Shown in pieces: positions 26,267 through 35,142 of a DNA stretch of 64,000 nucleotides (the stretch's first letter is position 1; every line of letters starts with the position of its first letter). The stretch spans positions 1 to 64,000 of the forward strand of contig NZ_JAIWJF010000005.1 in the NCBI RefSeq assembly GCF_021654115.1, written 5' to 3'. This stretch comes from Furfurilactobacillus milii. Lineage in GTDB: Bacteria; Bacillota; Bacilli; Lactobacillales; Lactobacillaceae. The notes beneath the pieces are model-generated. The model saw nothing but the letters and a program-made list of their open reading frames with translations. It had not been told where the DNA came from and ran no database searches. A program made the translations under genes and the position numbers.

Positions 26267-26950
26267 ATGCGAGAACAGAAACTGGGTACACACGATTGTA
26301 TTCAACTGGTACCAATTTTTAAGCAATTGACAACGGTTGAATTACAGCAGGTGAGTGCCATTGTCCATGAACATGTTTATGAAAAGGGCGATGTGCTGTT
26401 TAACGCTGGTGACGAGGCTGACCAGTTGACTATTATTGCCGCTGGACAGGCCAAAGTTTATCAACTGGCTGCAAATGGACGTGAACAATTATTATACTTA
26501 CTTCAATCTGGAGATTTTGACGGTGAAGCAGCGCTTTTTAATCCGGTTATACGGACAAGTTATGCGGAAGCGCTGGTGCCAACTCAGGTATGCTCGATCC
26601 AACGTTCGGACTTTCAGGCGTTGTTGGCAGAGGCACCGCAACTCGCACTTGGGATCCTGAATGAATTTGGTAAACGAATCAGTCAACTAGAAGGTAAGGC
26701 AACAAGTGTGACCACGAGTTCAATTGGCGGTCGCCTTGCCGACTATTTAGTCGAAACGGCTGCAAGTTTTCCAGCACAGACAATGTTCACATTACCGCTT
26801 CAAAAGAAGGAAATAGCCGTCTACTTAGGAACTACGCCGGAAACAATTAGTCGCAAACTAAATGAATTTCAGACTGCCGGTTGGTTAAAGAAGGGTCGCG
26901 GTAATCAAATTGCAATTCTGGATGAAGATCAACTGGCATTACAAGATTGA
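26267..26950 (+). CDS. flp: Crp/Fnr-family regulator (FLP type)
   Basis: 227 residues: cyclic-nucleotide-binding-like beta-roll (about 15-125), long dimer helix (127-150) and winged helix (170-220) with ETISRKLNEF as recognition helix, whose E..SR residues suit TTGAT half-sites. There is no N-terminal Cys cluster for Fe-S. Only two Cys occur (11 and 109), which parallels the disulfide switch described for Lactobacillus casei FLP (Cys5/Cys102). Start ATG 26267 after AGGAGGT. The perfect FNR box upstream suggests autoregulation. Confidence 0.85.
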   Translation: MREQKLGTHDCIQLVPIFKQLTTVELQQVSAIVHEHVYEKGDVLFNAGDEADQLTIIAAGQAKVYQLAANGREQLLYLLQSGDFDGEAALFNPVIRTSYAEALVPTQVCSIQRSDFQALLAEAPQLALGILNEFGKRISQLEGKATSVTTSSIGGRLADYLVETAASFPAQTMFTLPLQKKEIAVYLGTTPETISRKLNEFQTAGWLKKGRGNQIAILDEDQLALQD

Positions 26951-26964
26951 TTTCCGAAAAATTA

Positions 26965-27042
26965 CGCCTGATTTTCAGTTAGAACAGGCGACAGAACTAA
27001 AGAAGATAGCGTCTTATGATGATTCAAGACGTTGTCTCCTTT
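26965..27042 (+). terminator. Two hairpins after flp
   Basis: First CGCCTG/CAGGCG (26965-26990), then a 17-bp stem rich in G-U pairs (26999-27015 with 27026-27042) followed by a T-rich, broken tract. The remainder to 27290 shows no gene. Confidence 0.55.
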
Positions 27043-27292
27043 AATTTCTTTAATTAACGAACACACCGCGTCCTGCACTGTAAATAGACCACAAAAGGAC
27101 TAGTATTCAAAGTTGAAAATACGAAAGCGAGAGCACTAGACACCATCTTTTAAACACCTTAAAAGCGATTCACATAAAAAGGCAGACAACTTATCAAAAA
27201 AATCAAAATTTTTTTAAAAACAGAAAATGCCCGTCTATCAACCTGTCTAGTCCATTTTGAAACTTTTCGGACACTTAGGGGGTAATTTGTAC

Positions 27293-27321
27293 TTGATGTA
27301 AGCGCTTCACTACGGTATGCT
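27293..27321 (+). promoter_or_regulatory. Upstream man-PTS promoter with cre
   Basis: TTGATG (27293-27298), 17 bp and TATGCT (27316-27321), with the cre-like TGTAAGCGCTTCAC (27297-27310) in the spacer. CcpA repression is inferred. Confidence 0.6.
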
Positions 27322-27387
27322 AGTCACGTGCTTAAGATATTAGGGACAAGCTTTCACGTACATATCAAGATGGTTTTAACGAATTTT

Positions 27388-27437
27388 TGTAAGCGGGATT
27401 GTAAGCGCTTTACTGACAACTAATTAACAGCTATAAT
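27388..27437 (+). promoter_or_regulatory. Downstream man-PTS promoter with two cre-like motifs
   Basis: TTTACT (27409-27414) and TATAAT (27432-27437) are 17 bp apart. TGTAAGCGCTTTAC (27400-27413) overlaps the -35, and a half-similar TGTAAGCG lies at 27388-27395. Confidence 0.65.
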
Positions 27438-27518
27438 ACGTATGTAGTGAAAAAGTCAATCTTATGCCATATAATTGACATTGTTCCCGATTGAGTCGTG
27501 AAGGGAGGTGCATACGAA

Positions 27519-27932
27519 ATGCTAGCAATTGTTTTAGCCAGTCACGGTAGCTTTGCGGATGGCATTAAGCAGTCTGCCACAATGATCTTCGGTGATCAGC
27601 AAAAAGTGGCCACCGTGACGTTCATGCCAGACGAAGGTCCAGATGACTTGAAAAAGAAGTTTGACCAGACGCTGGCAAGTTTTGACGATGATGATCAGGT
27701 GTTGTTCCTCGTAGATTTGTGGGGTGGATCACCGTTTAATGTTGCTAGTCGGATCGTTGCCGAGCACACGGACCGGATGGGTCTAATCACTGGTTTAAAT
27801 CTGGCAATGCTGATTGAGGCGTATACCGTTCGCAACCAAACATTGGATCAGGTGGTCCCGCACTTAGAAGAAATCGCTAAGGCGGGCGTTAAACATTTGG
27901 ATTTAACGACACCTGACGAGGAGGTCAACTAA
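27519..27932 (+). CDS. PTS mannose-class EIIA component
   Basis: 137 residues from ATG 27519 (AGGGAGGTG eight bases upstream; GTG 27498 lies before that site). IIA-Man fold with phosphoryl-accepting His9 in LASHG and the conserved LVDLWGGSPFN near 70. It passes phosphate from HPr to IIB. Its stop overlaps the IIB start by one base, so they are translationally coupled. It is a paralogue of the IIA half of the fused gene at 28511. Confidence 0.9.
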   Translation: MLAIVLASHGSFADGIKQSATMIFGDQQKVATVTFMPDEGPDDLKKKFDQTLASFDDDDQVLFLVDLWGGSPFNVASRIVAEHTDRMGLITGLNLAMLIEAYTVRNQTLDQVVPHLEEIAKAGVKHLDLTTPDEEVN

Positions 27933-28426
27933 TGAGCATGGACATTCGGTTGGTAAGAATTGATTCACGATTACTGCATGGTCAGGTGGCAACGGTTTGG
28001 ACAAAGGCAATCTCTCCAGATCGTATCCTGGTCGTGTCAGATGGCGTTGCTAAGGACAACTTGAGGAAGACGTTAATCACGCAAGCTGCACCAGCTGGTG
28101 TAGAGGTTAATGTGATTCCGGTTGATAAATTAATTTCAGTTTATCAGGATCCACGGTTTGACCAAGTCAAAGCGTTCTTGTTGTTCGAAACGCCGCGCGA
28201 TGTGCTGCGCGTTGTTAAAAGTGGCGTCGAGATTAAATCCGTTAACATCGGTAGCCTGAGCTTTACAGATGGCAAAAAGATGGTTACGGATGCCGTAGCA
28301 ATTGGTGGGGATGATGCACAGACTTTCCGCGAATTGCACAATGCGGGCGTTGAATTGGAAGTACGAAAGGTGCCAATGGATAAAAAACGCGATTTGATGG
28401 CGTTGTTGGCGCAGGAAGGCATCTGA
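27932..28426 (+). CDS. PTS mannose-class EIIB component
   Basis: 164 residues, IIB of the mannose/fructose/sorbose family. The phosphorylated His16 is in RIDSRLLHGQV, and the family stretches DRILVVSDGVAKD and VNIGSLSFTDGKK are present. It receives phosphate from IIA and passes it to the sugar during uptake through IIC-IID. It starts within the stop of IIA. It is followed by a second IIAB gene of similar sequence. Confidence 0.92.
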   Translation: MSMDIRLVRIDSRLLHGQVATVWTKAISPDRILVVSDGVAKDNLRKTLITQAAPAGVEVNVIPVDKLISVYQDPRFDQVKAFLLFETPRDVLRVVKSGVEIKSVNIGSLSFTDGKKMVTDAVAIGGDDAQTFRELHNAGVELEVRKVPMDKKRDLMALLAQEGI

Positions 28427-28510
28427 TTTGATTTCCGGTAGCGTTTAGTTAAAACTAAATGTTGCGAATAATTAATGGCTTCACATTTTATTAATTTAGG
28501 AGGGACACAC

Positions 28511-29503
28511 ATGGTAGGGATTATCTTAGCCAGTCATGGCGGCTTTGCTGAAGGTATTTACCAATCAGGTGAAATGATCTTCGGCAAACAGGAGAACGTG
28601 CAAACGGTCACCTTGCTGCCAAGTGAAGGCCCAGATGATGTCCACGCCAAGTTCGAAAAAGCAGTATCGACGTTTGATGATCAAGATCAAGTGTTGATTC
28701 TGATCGACCTTTGGGGTGGAACACCATTTAATCAGGCAAACAGCCTGTTTGAAGAACACAAGGATAAGTGGGCTATTGTGACCGGCATGAACTTGCCAAT
28801 GGTCATTGAAGCTTACGGCTCTCGGATGACAATGGATAACGCACATGAAATTGCTGCGCATATCCTACAAACGGCAAAAGATGGTGTACGCATCAAGCCA
28901 GAGTCGTTACAGCCAAAGGAAGAAGCTTCCAAGGCTGACGCTGGCAGTACCCAGCCAAAAGCTGCAATAGCACCAGGAACAGTCTTAGGCGATGGGCACA
29001 TCAAGTTTGGATTGGTGCGTGTCGACTCACGTCTGCTTCACGGGCAAGTTGCCACTGCATGGACCCGTTCTGTTAATCCAGACCGCATTATCGTTGTTTC
29101 AGATAATGTTGCCAAGGATAAGTTACGTAAGAACATGATTGTTGAGGCAACACCACCGGGTGTTAAAGCCAACGTTATCCCAGTCGACAAGATGATTGAG
29201 GTTGCCAAGGATCCTCGTTTTGGTGCTACAAAAGCGTTGGTTTTGTTTGAAACACCAGAAGACGCATTACGTGCCATTCAAGGTGGTGTGGATATCAAGA
29301 CGTTGAATATCGGTTCAATGGCTCACTCAGCTGGCAAAGTTGCTGTCAGCAAGGTTCTGTCACTTGGTAAAGAAGACGTTGAGACCTTCGATAAACTTAA
29401 GCAAGCGGGCATTAAGTTCGACGTTCGGAAAGTGCCGGATGATTCATCAGCCAACATGGACGCTATCGTCGAAAAGGCTCGTAAAGAACTACAAAATTCA
29501 TAA
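28511..29503 (+). CDS. manX: PTS mannose-class fused EIIAB
   Basis: 330 residues from ATG 28511 (AGGAGGGACACAC upstream). The IIA domain is about 1-125 with His9; a charged Ala/Lys/Gln/Pro linker is about 126-160; the IIB domain is about 163-330 with His178 in VDSRLLHGQV. This is the usual ManX/ManL layout. It is followed by IIC and IID, so it is the main energy-coupling subunit, while the preceding separate IIA and IIB form a second set for the same membrane complex. Confidence 0.93.
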   Translation: MVGIILASHGGFAEGIYQSGEMIFGKQENVQTVTLLPSEGPDDVHAKFEKAVSTFDDQDQVLILIDLWGGTPFNQANSLFEEHKDKWAIVTGMNLPMVIEAYGSRMTMDNAHEIAAHILQTAKDGVRIKPESLQPKEEASKADAGSTQPKAAIAPGTVLGDGHIKFGLVRVDSRLLHGQVATAWTRSVNPDRIIVVSDNVAKDKLRKNMIVEATPPGVKANVIPVDKMIEVAKDPRFGATKALVLFETPEDALRAIQGGVDIKTLNIGSMAHSAGKVAVSKVLSLGKEDVETFDKLKQAGIKFDVRKVPDDSSANMDAIVEKARKELQNS

Positions 29504-29533
29504 TTTTTATCACATAGATAGGAGGATTTTCAA

Positions 29534-30343
29534 ATGTCTGCTATATCAATGATTCTGATTGTAATCGTTGCATTCTTTGCCGGCATGGAAGGAATCTTGG
29601 ATGAATTTCAATTTCATCAACCCTTGATTGCTTGTACGTTAATTGGTTTGGTTACTGGTCAATTGACAGCCGGACTTATTTTGGGTGGTTCCCTTCAAAT
29701 GATTGCCTTAGGTTGGGCGAACATTGGTGCCGCTGTTGCACCCGATGCCGCATTGGCATCAGTCGCATCTGCTATTATTTTGGTTCAAGGTGGTCAAGGA
29801 CGTGCAGGTGTCAGTTCAGCTATCGCGATTGCGATTCCACTGGCCGTTGCTGGTTTGTTCTTAACCATGATTGTTCGTACCATCACGGTTGCCATCATCC
29901 ACATCATGGATGCTGCAGCTGAAAAGGGTAACTACCGCACAATTAATATGTGGCAAGTAATTTGTATCTGTTTACAAGGTTTGCGGATTGCGATCCCAGC
30001 AGCATTACTGCTGATTATCCCAGCCTCACAAGTGCGGGCAATGCTTGAAGCGATGCCTAAGTGGTTATCAGATGGGATGGCCATTGGTGGTGGCATGGTT
30101 GTTGCCGTTGGGTACGCCATGGTTATCAATATGATGGCTTCTTCTGAAGTTTGGCCTTTCTTCGCAATTGGTTTTGCACTTGCTGCATTGACTGACCTGA
30201 CTCTAATTGCTATTGGTACTATCGGCCTTTCCATGGCTCTGATGTACTTGAAGCTTGATGAACATGGTTCAAATGGCAGTAACGGAGGCGGTGGCAACAA
30301 TAACACCGGTGATCCGTTAGGCGACATATTGGACGACTATTAA
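29534..30343 (+). CDS. manY: PTS mannose-class EIIC membrane component
   Basis: 269 residues, largely hydrophobic, with the ManY-type start (ISMILIVIVAFFAGMEGILDEFQFHQPLIACTLIG as a conserved region) and LGGSLQMIALGWANIGAAVAPDAALA. It forms the sugar channel together with IID. The C-terminus has a Gly/Asn-rich run (GSNGSNGGGGNNN), a flexible tail. AGGAGG lies upstream of ATG 29534. Confidence 0.93.
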   Translation: MSAISMILIVIVAFFAGMEGILDEFQFHQPLIACTLIGLVTGQLTAGLILGGSLQMIALGWANIGAAVAPDAALASVASAIILVQGGQGRAGVSSAIAIAIPLAVAGLFLTMIVRTITVAIIHIMDAAAEKGNYRTINMWQVICICLQGLRIAIPAALLLIIPASQVRAMLEAMPKWLSDGMAIGGGMVVAVGYAMVINMMASSEVWPFFAIGFALAALTDLTLIAIGTIGLSMALMYLKLDEHGSNGSNGGGGNNNTGDPLGDILDDY

Positions 30344-30364
30344 AATTAGGGGAGGGAAACGAAA

Positions 30365-31300
30365 ATGGCTGATAATAAAACTGATACTAAAAAGATTAGT
30401 TTAACAAGAAACGACCGTTTAAAGGTTGCTTGGCGGTCAACGTTCATCCAAGGTTCTTGGAACTATGAACGTATGCAAAACGGTGGTTGGCTATATTCAC
30501 TTATGCCTGCCCTGAACAAGTTATACACGAAAAAAGAAGACCGAATTGCCGCATACAAACGTCATTTGGAATTCTTCAACACTCACCCATACTTAGCTTC
30601 ACCAATTCTTGGTGTTACGCTAGCTCTTGAAGAAGATCGTGCCAATGGCGCGCCAGTTGACGACGTTGCCATTCAAGGGGTTAAAGTTGGGATGATGGGT
30701 CCGTTAGCCGGTGTTGGTGACCCAGTCTTCTGGTACACCGTTCGTCCTATTGTTGGTGCCTTAGGTGCCTCATTGGCGATTGCTGGTAACATTGTTGGAC
30801 CAATTCTGTTCTTCGTTCTTTGGAACTTAATCCGTTGGGGATTTATGTGGTACACCCAGGAATTTGGTTACCGTGCCGGTTCACGAATCACTGATGACTT
30901 ATCTGGTGGTTTACTACAAAAAGTTACTCGTGGTGCTTCCATGATGGGGATGTTTGTTATTGGGGCCCTGATTCAACGTTGGGTTAAGATCGACTTTAAG
31001 CCTGTTGTTTCACGGATCAAATTGCAAAAAGGTGCCTACATTGATTGGAATAAACTTCCTAAAGGAAATAAGGGAATTCATGATGCTTTGACTCAATACA
31101 ATTTGGGGAAGGGCATGGGATTAGATCATATCAAAATCACGACATTGCAAAATAACTTGGATCAATTGATTCCTGGTTTGGCGGCCTTGTTACTGACCTT
31201 CTTATGTATGTGGCTATTAAAGAAGAAAGTTTCACCAATCATTATCATTCTTGGTATTTTCATCGTTGGTATTTTACTTCACGTGGTTGGTTGGCTTTAA
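30365..31300 (+). CDS. manZ: PTS mannose-class EIID membrane component
   Basis: 311 residues, ManZ family: N-terminal soluble part (FIQGSWNYERMQNGGWLYSLMPAL, RHLEFFNTHPYLASPILGV) and C-terminal membrane helices. It is the partner of IIC; in several lactic acid bacteria this IIC-IID pair is also the receptor for class IIa bacteriocins. GGGGAGGG precedes ATG 30365. About 155 bases separate it from manO. Confidence 0.93.
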   Translation: MADNKTDTKKISLTRNDRLKVAWRSTFIQGSWNYERMQNGGWLYSLMPALNKLYTKKEDRIAAYKRHLEFFNTHPYLASPILGVTLALEEDRANGAPVDDVAIQGVKVGMMGPLAGVGDPVFWYTVRPIVGALGASLAIAGNIVGPILFFVLWNLIRWGFMWYTQEFGYRAGSRITDDLSGGLLQKVTRGASMMGMFVIGALIQRWVKIDFKPVVSRIKLQKGAYIDWNKLPKGNKGIHDALTQYNLGKGMGLDHIKITTLQNNLDQLIPGLAALLLTFLCMWLLKKKVSPIIIILGIFIVGILLHVVGWL

Positions 31301-31389
31301 TCAAAAGTTACGGTTTGTTAGGGGCACTCATTTTCGGGCAACCGGAAGTAGGTGCCCTTGGCATTATAAATAGGTTATTGTTGCTGCAT

Positions 31390-31417
31390 TTGAAAATGGT
31401 GGTTAACGTAGTATGAT
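31390..31417 (+). promoter_or_regulatory. Possible internal promoter for manO
   Basis: TTGAAA (31390-31395) and TATGAT (31412-31417) with 16-bp spacing. Just upstream, GGGGCAC and GTGCCC (about 31320-31358) can form an attenuator-like hairpin after manZ. Confidence 0.45.
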
Positions 31418-31455
31418 GCGGATAGGCATTTGAATACAGGTTAGGAGAGAAGAAC

Positions 31456-31857
31456 ATGGTTGAATCACTGAATACAAAAGTTGAAATGGTTATCGATGGC
31501 ACTTCCTATATGGGGATGGGCGACTACGGCAAGATTATGGTCGGTGATAAGGCCTTCGAGTTTTACAACGATCGTGACAGCAATAAGTTTATCCAGATTC
31601 CATGGGAGGATGTCGATTTAGTGATTGCCTCCGTGATGTTCAAGGGTAAGGTGATTCCTCGTTATGCCCTTCAAACAACTCGGAACGGAACTTACAAGTT
31701 CTCTTCGCGACACTCTAAAGCTGTACTTCGAGCCATTCGTAATCATGTTGATGCAGATCATATTGTTCGTTCATTGACGTTCTTCCAGGTTATGCGCCGG
31801 AATCTAAAAGCGCTATTTACCCGGCGGCCACATTCAAGAAAACAAAAACAACAGTAA
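31456..31857 (+). CDS. manO: ManO-type DUF956 protein
   Basis: 133 residues with the DUF956 pattern MVIDGTSYMGMGDYGKIMVGDKAFEFYNDRD and IPWEDVDLVIASVMFKGKVIPRYALQT. It is nearly always found after mannose-PTS genes in Lactobacillales and thought to tune their expression or activity; its mechanism is not established. A basic C-terminus (RRPHSRKQKQQ). A strong terminator follows, ending the PTS operon. Confidence 0.9.
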   Translation: MVESLNTKVEMVIDGTSYMGMGDYGKIMVGDKAFEFYNDRDSNKFIQIPWEDVDLVIASVMFKGKVIPRYALQTTRNGTYKFSSRHSKAVLRAIRNHVDADHIVRSLTFFQVMRRNLKALFTRRPHSRKQKQQ

Positions 31858-31875
31858 TTAACTGTCAAAATTGTA

Positions 31876-31918
31876 AGCACCACGCATTGTCACTTGTCGG
31901 CAATGCGTGGTGCTTTTT
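31876..31918 (+). terminator. Terminator of the mannose-PTS operon
   Basis: AGCACCACGCATTG pairs perfectly with CAATGCGTGGTGCT, followed by TTTTT. Confidence 0.92.
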
Positions 31919-32002
31919 GTTTTTTAATCACGTTAAAAGGGAGTGCTATACTAGAAATCATTAACTAAAATATTAACTAACAGAAAGAATGACTGTAAAC
32001 TA

Positions 32003-32950
32003 ATGGGAATCTTTTTCGAAAGTGCACAGGGTGTTTTAATTATTATTCTGATGGTGGCTGTGGGGTATGCCCTCGCAGGCAAGGGGTGGTTCAATGAGAA
32101 CTCAACGCGATTGCTCGCTAAGTTGGTGACCCAGATTGCCTTGCCACCGTACATGATTATTTCTATTACACGGGATTTTTCCAAACGTGAATTGTATGCC
32201 TTATTGCCTGATTTACGTTTTCCTGTCATTTCAATGATGTTGCTGATGATTCTTGCGTGGGGGCTAGTATATGTCCTTCAGATTGATCCAGGCCGCAGGG
32301 GCCTGTTTACATCCATGTTCTTTAACTCAAACACAGTGTTCGTCGGGCTGCCAATTAACATGGCCATCTTTGGTAGTAAGAGCTTGCCATATGTTTTGGT
32401 ATATTACATGGCCAATACGACGATCTTTTGGACGATTGGTGTCTATTTTATTCAGCGCGATGGGTCAGTTGGGGAGCATCTCACGTTTGGCATGATTTTG
32501 CGTAAAATCTTCTCTGCACCACTGATTGGGTTCATGATTGGGGTTGTTCTGGTCTTGATCAACGTGCATTTGCCAAAGTTTTTGAACCAAACATTCACGT
32601 ACCTGGGCGGTTTAACGATACCGTTATCTATGCTTTTTATCGGTGTTTCTGTGTACAATGCAGGCCTTAAGAATATGCGGCTGAATCGAAGCAGTTTGGG
32701 TGTCTTGTCTGGGCGGTTCATCTTTGCGCCGGTTTTGATGATTTTGCTTGTTATGCATGCGGATATGCCGACACTGATGAAGCAAGTTTTCATTTTGCAG
32801 TCTTGTATGCCGGTAATGACAAACGCACCTGTGGTTGCTAAGTTGTATCATGCAGACGCCGATTTTGCGTCAATTATGGTTACAGAAACGACACTAATGT
32901 CACTTATCGTGGTCCCAATCATGATGGTTTTGATTCAAAAAGTGGTTTAA
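32003..32950 (+). CDS. AEC-family (auxin efflux carrier-like) transporter
   Basis: 315 residues, about ten membrane helices, matching the AEC family, which includes bacterial malate and other dicarboxylate permeases (e.g. MleP-type). Seen: MVAVGYALAGKGWFNENSTRLLAKLVTQIALPPYMI-type N-terminus and a FNSNTVFVGLPIN central motif. The substrate cannot be assigned, as no malolactic gene is nearby. The ribosome-binding site before ATG 32003 is weak (GAAAG). A terminator lies at 33007. Confidence 0.88.
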   Translation: MGIFFESAQGVLIIILMVAVGYALAGKGWFNENSTRLLAKLVTQIALPPYMIISITRDFSKRELYALLPDLRFPVISMMLLMILAWGLVYVLQIDPGRRGLFTSMFFNSNTVFVGLPINMAIFGSKSLPYVLVYYMANTTIFWTIGVYFIQRDGSVGEHLTFGMILRKIFSAPLIGFMIGVVLVLINVHLPKFLNQTFTYLGGLTIPLSMLFIGVSVYNAGLKNMRLNRSSLGVLSGRFIFAPVLMILLVMHADMPTLMKQVFILQSCMPVMTNAPVVAKLYHADADFASIMVTETTLMSLIVVPIMMVLIQKVV

Positions 32951-33006
32951 TCCTTAGTAAATTCGTAACAACTTCACTTTTTCTTAATTTTTTTGTGCCT
33001 ACATGT

Positions 33007-33046
33007 TTGACAACAAGTTGCGTTAAACCGCGTTGTCAAGGGTTTT
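33007..33046 (+). terminator. Terminator after AEC transporter
   Basis: TTGACAAC (33007-33014) pairs with GTTGTCAA (33032-33039), followed by GGGTTTTT. Confidence 0.8.
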
Positions 33047-33057
33047 TCATAGAGAAA

Positions 33058-33093
33058 TGTAACTCTACCGTAATATTCGTAATAAAGTGTTAT
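33058..33093 (+). promoter_or_regulatory. WalR-like boxes upstream of wall hydrolase
   Basis: TGTAAC-N5-CGTAAT (33058-33074) fits the WalR consensus TGTWAH-N5-TGTWAH with one mismatch. A second pair CGTAAT-N4-TGTTAT (33078-33093) follows. WalRK commonly controls CHAP amidases. Confidence 0.4.
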
Positions 33094-33193
33094 ATGACTG
33101 GTATGGACCTGTTACACGCGAAGACTAGTATTAATCACAGTAATTGCTACATAGAGTCGTTCAAACGGGATGAATTGTTTAGGAGTGAATAAC

Positions 33194-34300
33194 GTGAAAA
33201 AGTCTATTAAAAACGTATTATTAACAACTGCTGGTGCTGCCAGCGTTTTGGCTGGTGTTCAACTATCAGCTAATGCTTCAACTGTAAAATCAATTAAAGG
33301 TGACACCGTGTGGGCCTTCGCACAAAAAAACCACACCACTGTTGATGCCATTGTGCAGGCAAACCATTTGACTGACGCCAACTTAATCTATGTTGACCAG
33401 GACTTGATTATTCCTGATGACAATGACAGCAAAACGTCATCATCACAAGCTAGTCAAGCTGCGCCAACTGCTAGTCAGGCTACAAGTCAAGCTGCAACAT
33501 CAGTTACTAGTGCTGATGCTAACGGAGACTACACAGTTGTTGCTGGTGACACGTTAAACGCCATCGCTTCTAAAACCGGCAAGTCAGTTTCTGACTTAGC
33601 TTCATTGAACGGTATCTCAAACGTTAACGTTTTGATGGTTGGTCAAGTACTGCACACAACTGGTACTGCTTCACAAGCTGCTAGTCAGGCACCAGCATCA
33701 CAAGCGAGTCAAGCCTCACAAGCTAGCCAAGCACCTGCTTCACAGGAAAGTCAAGCTTCACAAGCTAGCCAGGCCCCTGCATCTCAGGCTTCACAGGCAC
33801 CTGCTTCGCAAGCAACTAGTGTTGCTAGCCAGGCCGCTTCACAAGCCCCAGCATCACAAGCCTCACAGGCACCTGCTTCACAAGCAGCACCTGCAACAAC
33901 TAACACGACTACGCCAGCACCTGCTGCCACTACAGCAGCCTTTGGTGGTGCTCAGGCTGCCGGTACTGCCGGCTTCTACAGCGGTGTTCAAGGTTACCCA
34001 GCTGGTCAATGTACTGCCTTTGTAGCTGGTATCTTACAGGCCGAAGGTGTTTCTAGCTCTAAGTGGGCTTACCTTGGTAATGGTAATGCCTGGGGTGCTA
34101 ACGCTGCTGCCCGTGGCGTTGCAGTTAACCAAACACCAACTGCCGGTTCAGTTGCATTCTTTGGCTACATGCACGTTGCTTACGTTACTGGTGTCAACAG
34201 TAACGGCACGGTTAACATCATTGAAGGTAACTTCAATGGTCAGGCCTACAACGCACGGACTATCTCTGCTAGCGAAGCTGCTGGATACATCCACTTCTAA
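33194..34300 (+). CDS. Secreted LysM-CHAP peptidoglycan hydrolase
   Basis: 368 residues from GTG 33194 (AGGAGTGA upstream). Signal peptide about 1-28 (KKSIKN.. ending ANA), LysM1 about 29-75, LysM2 about 112-155, a long Ala/Ser/Gln/Pro linker (ASQAPASQ-type repeats, about 160-245), and a C-terminal CHAP domain with catalytic Cys in GQCTAFV and His in MHVAYV. The LysM units bind the glycan and CHAP cleaves stem peptides or the amide bond, as in cell-separating hydrolases. Upstream WalR-like boxes fit wall-stress control. Confidence 0.92.
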   Translation: MKKSIKNVLLTTAGAASVLAGVQLSANASTVKSIKGDTVWAFAQKNHTTVDAIVQANHLTDANLIYVDQDLIIPDDNDSKTSSSQASQAAPTASQATSQAATSVTSADANGDYTVVAGDTLNAIASKTGKSVSDLASLNGISNVNVLMVGQVLHTTGTASQAASQAPASQASQASQASQAPASQESQASQASQAPASQASQAPASQATSVASQAASQAPASQASQAPASQAAPATTNTTTPAPAATTAAFGGAQAAGTAGFYSGVQGYPAGQCTAFVAGILQAEGVSSSKWAYLGNGNAWGANAAARGVAVNQTPTAGSVAFFGYMHVAYVTGVNSNGTVNIIEGNFNGQAYNARTISASEAAGYIHF

Positions 34301-34313
34301 ATTGAATTTAATT

Positions 34314-34344
34314 AAAAGAATCGTCCTTGTGGCGGTTCTTTTTT
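34314..34344 (+). terminator. Terminator after LysM-CHAP gene
   Basis: AAGAATCG pairs with CGGTTCTT around a short loop, followed by a T run. Confidence 0.75.
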
Positions 34345-34450
34345 GTTTGAACTAGTTTCACTTCACCTTACTGGCATGGTACGATAATTGATGTGAACTA
34401 ATAACACGTCAGTCTAAGTAAAAGAATTAAGACGAGTTGGGATGAGAGAA

Positions 34451-35128
34451 ATGGTAGAGTTGGTTATTATTCGTCATGGTGAGAGCACGGCAAATCGTGA
34501 CAATATTTATACAGGGTGGACTGACGTTCCGTTAACACCTAAGGGAATCGAGCAGGCACAGCAGGCTGGCAAAATTCTGGCAGCAACTGGGTTACAATTT
34601 ACAGATGTACACACTTCTTTGCTACAACGTGCGATACAAACAACCCATCTAGTCCTGGACGAGATTCATCAACTTTGGCTTCCTGAACACAAAAGTTGGC
34701 GGTTAAATGAGCGTCACTATGGCGCCTTACGTGGGCTTAATAAAGATCAAACACGAATTCAGTTCGGTGCAGACCAGGTGGCCAAGTGGCGCAGAAGTTT
34801 CAATGTTGTGCCGCCGCTTTTGGATCAGCCAGATCATTTAGAGGATCGGCGGTATGCTAGTTTTCCAAAGACAATTTTGACGCGTGGCGAAAGTTTAGCC
34901 ATGGCCTACGATCGTTTGATGCCATATTGGGTGGACGAAATCGCACCACGTCTGCTTGATGGTCACAATCAACTTGTTGTGGCTCATGGCAGCACGCTGA
35001 GAGCGTTGATCAAGTATTTGGATCATGTTAGTGACGCAGACATTAGCAAGGTCGAGGTGCCCAATGCGGAGCCAATCCACTATACGTTCGATGAGCATTT
35101 AAATGTGATTAATAAACGGATTTTGTAA
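34451..35128 (+). CDS. gpmA: 2,3-bisphosphoglycerate-dependent phosphoglycerate mutase
   Basis: 225 residues from ATG 34451; ATG 34442 three codons upstream is also possible, but 34451 places the catalytic RHGES at the usual distance. Motifs: RHGEST (phospho-His), [24 protein letters not shown] and [10 protein letters not shown]. It interconverts 3- and 2-phosphoglycerate in glycolysis. It is a single gene convergent with ciaH-like; a shared hairpin lies between them. Confidence 0.92.
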   Translation: MVELVIIRHGESTANRDNIYTGWTDVPLTPKGIEQAQQAGKILAATGLQFTDVHTSLLQRAIQTTHLVLDEIHQLWLPEHKSWRLNERHYGALRGLNKDQTRIQFGADQVAKWRRSFNVVPPLLDQPDHLEDRRYASFPKTILTRGESLAMAYDRLMPYWVDEIAPRLLDGHNQLVVAHGSTLRALIKYLDHVSDADISKVEVPNAEPIHYTFDEHLNVINKRIL

Positions 35129-35142
35129 TTTTTAAGTATAAC

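Noticed and set aside
27060-27090. Possible fourth, degenerate repeat-RNA copy (minus TTTACAGTGCAGGACG)
   Set aside because: About 16 bases resemble copy A, but no P2, P3 or flanking stem can be found around it; probably chance or an unidentifiable relic.
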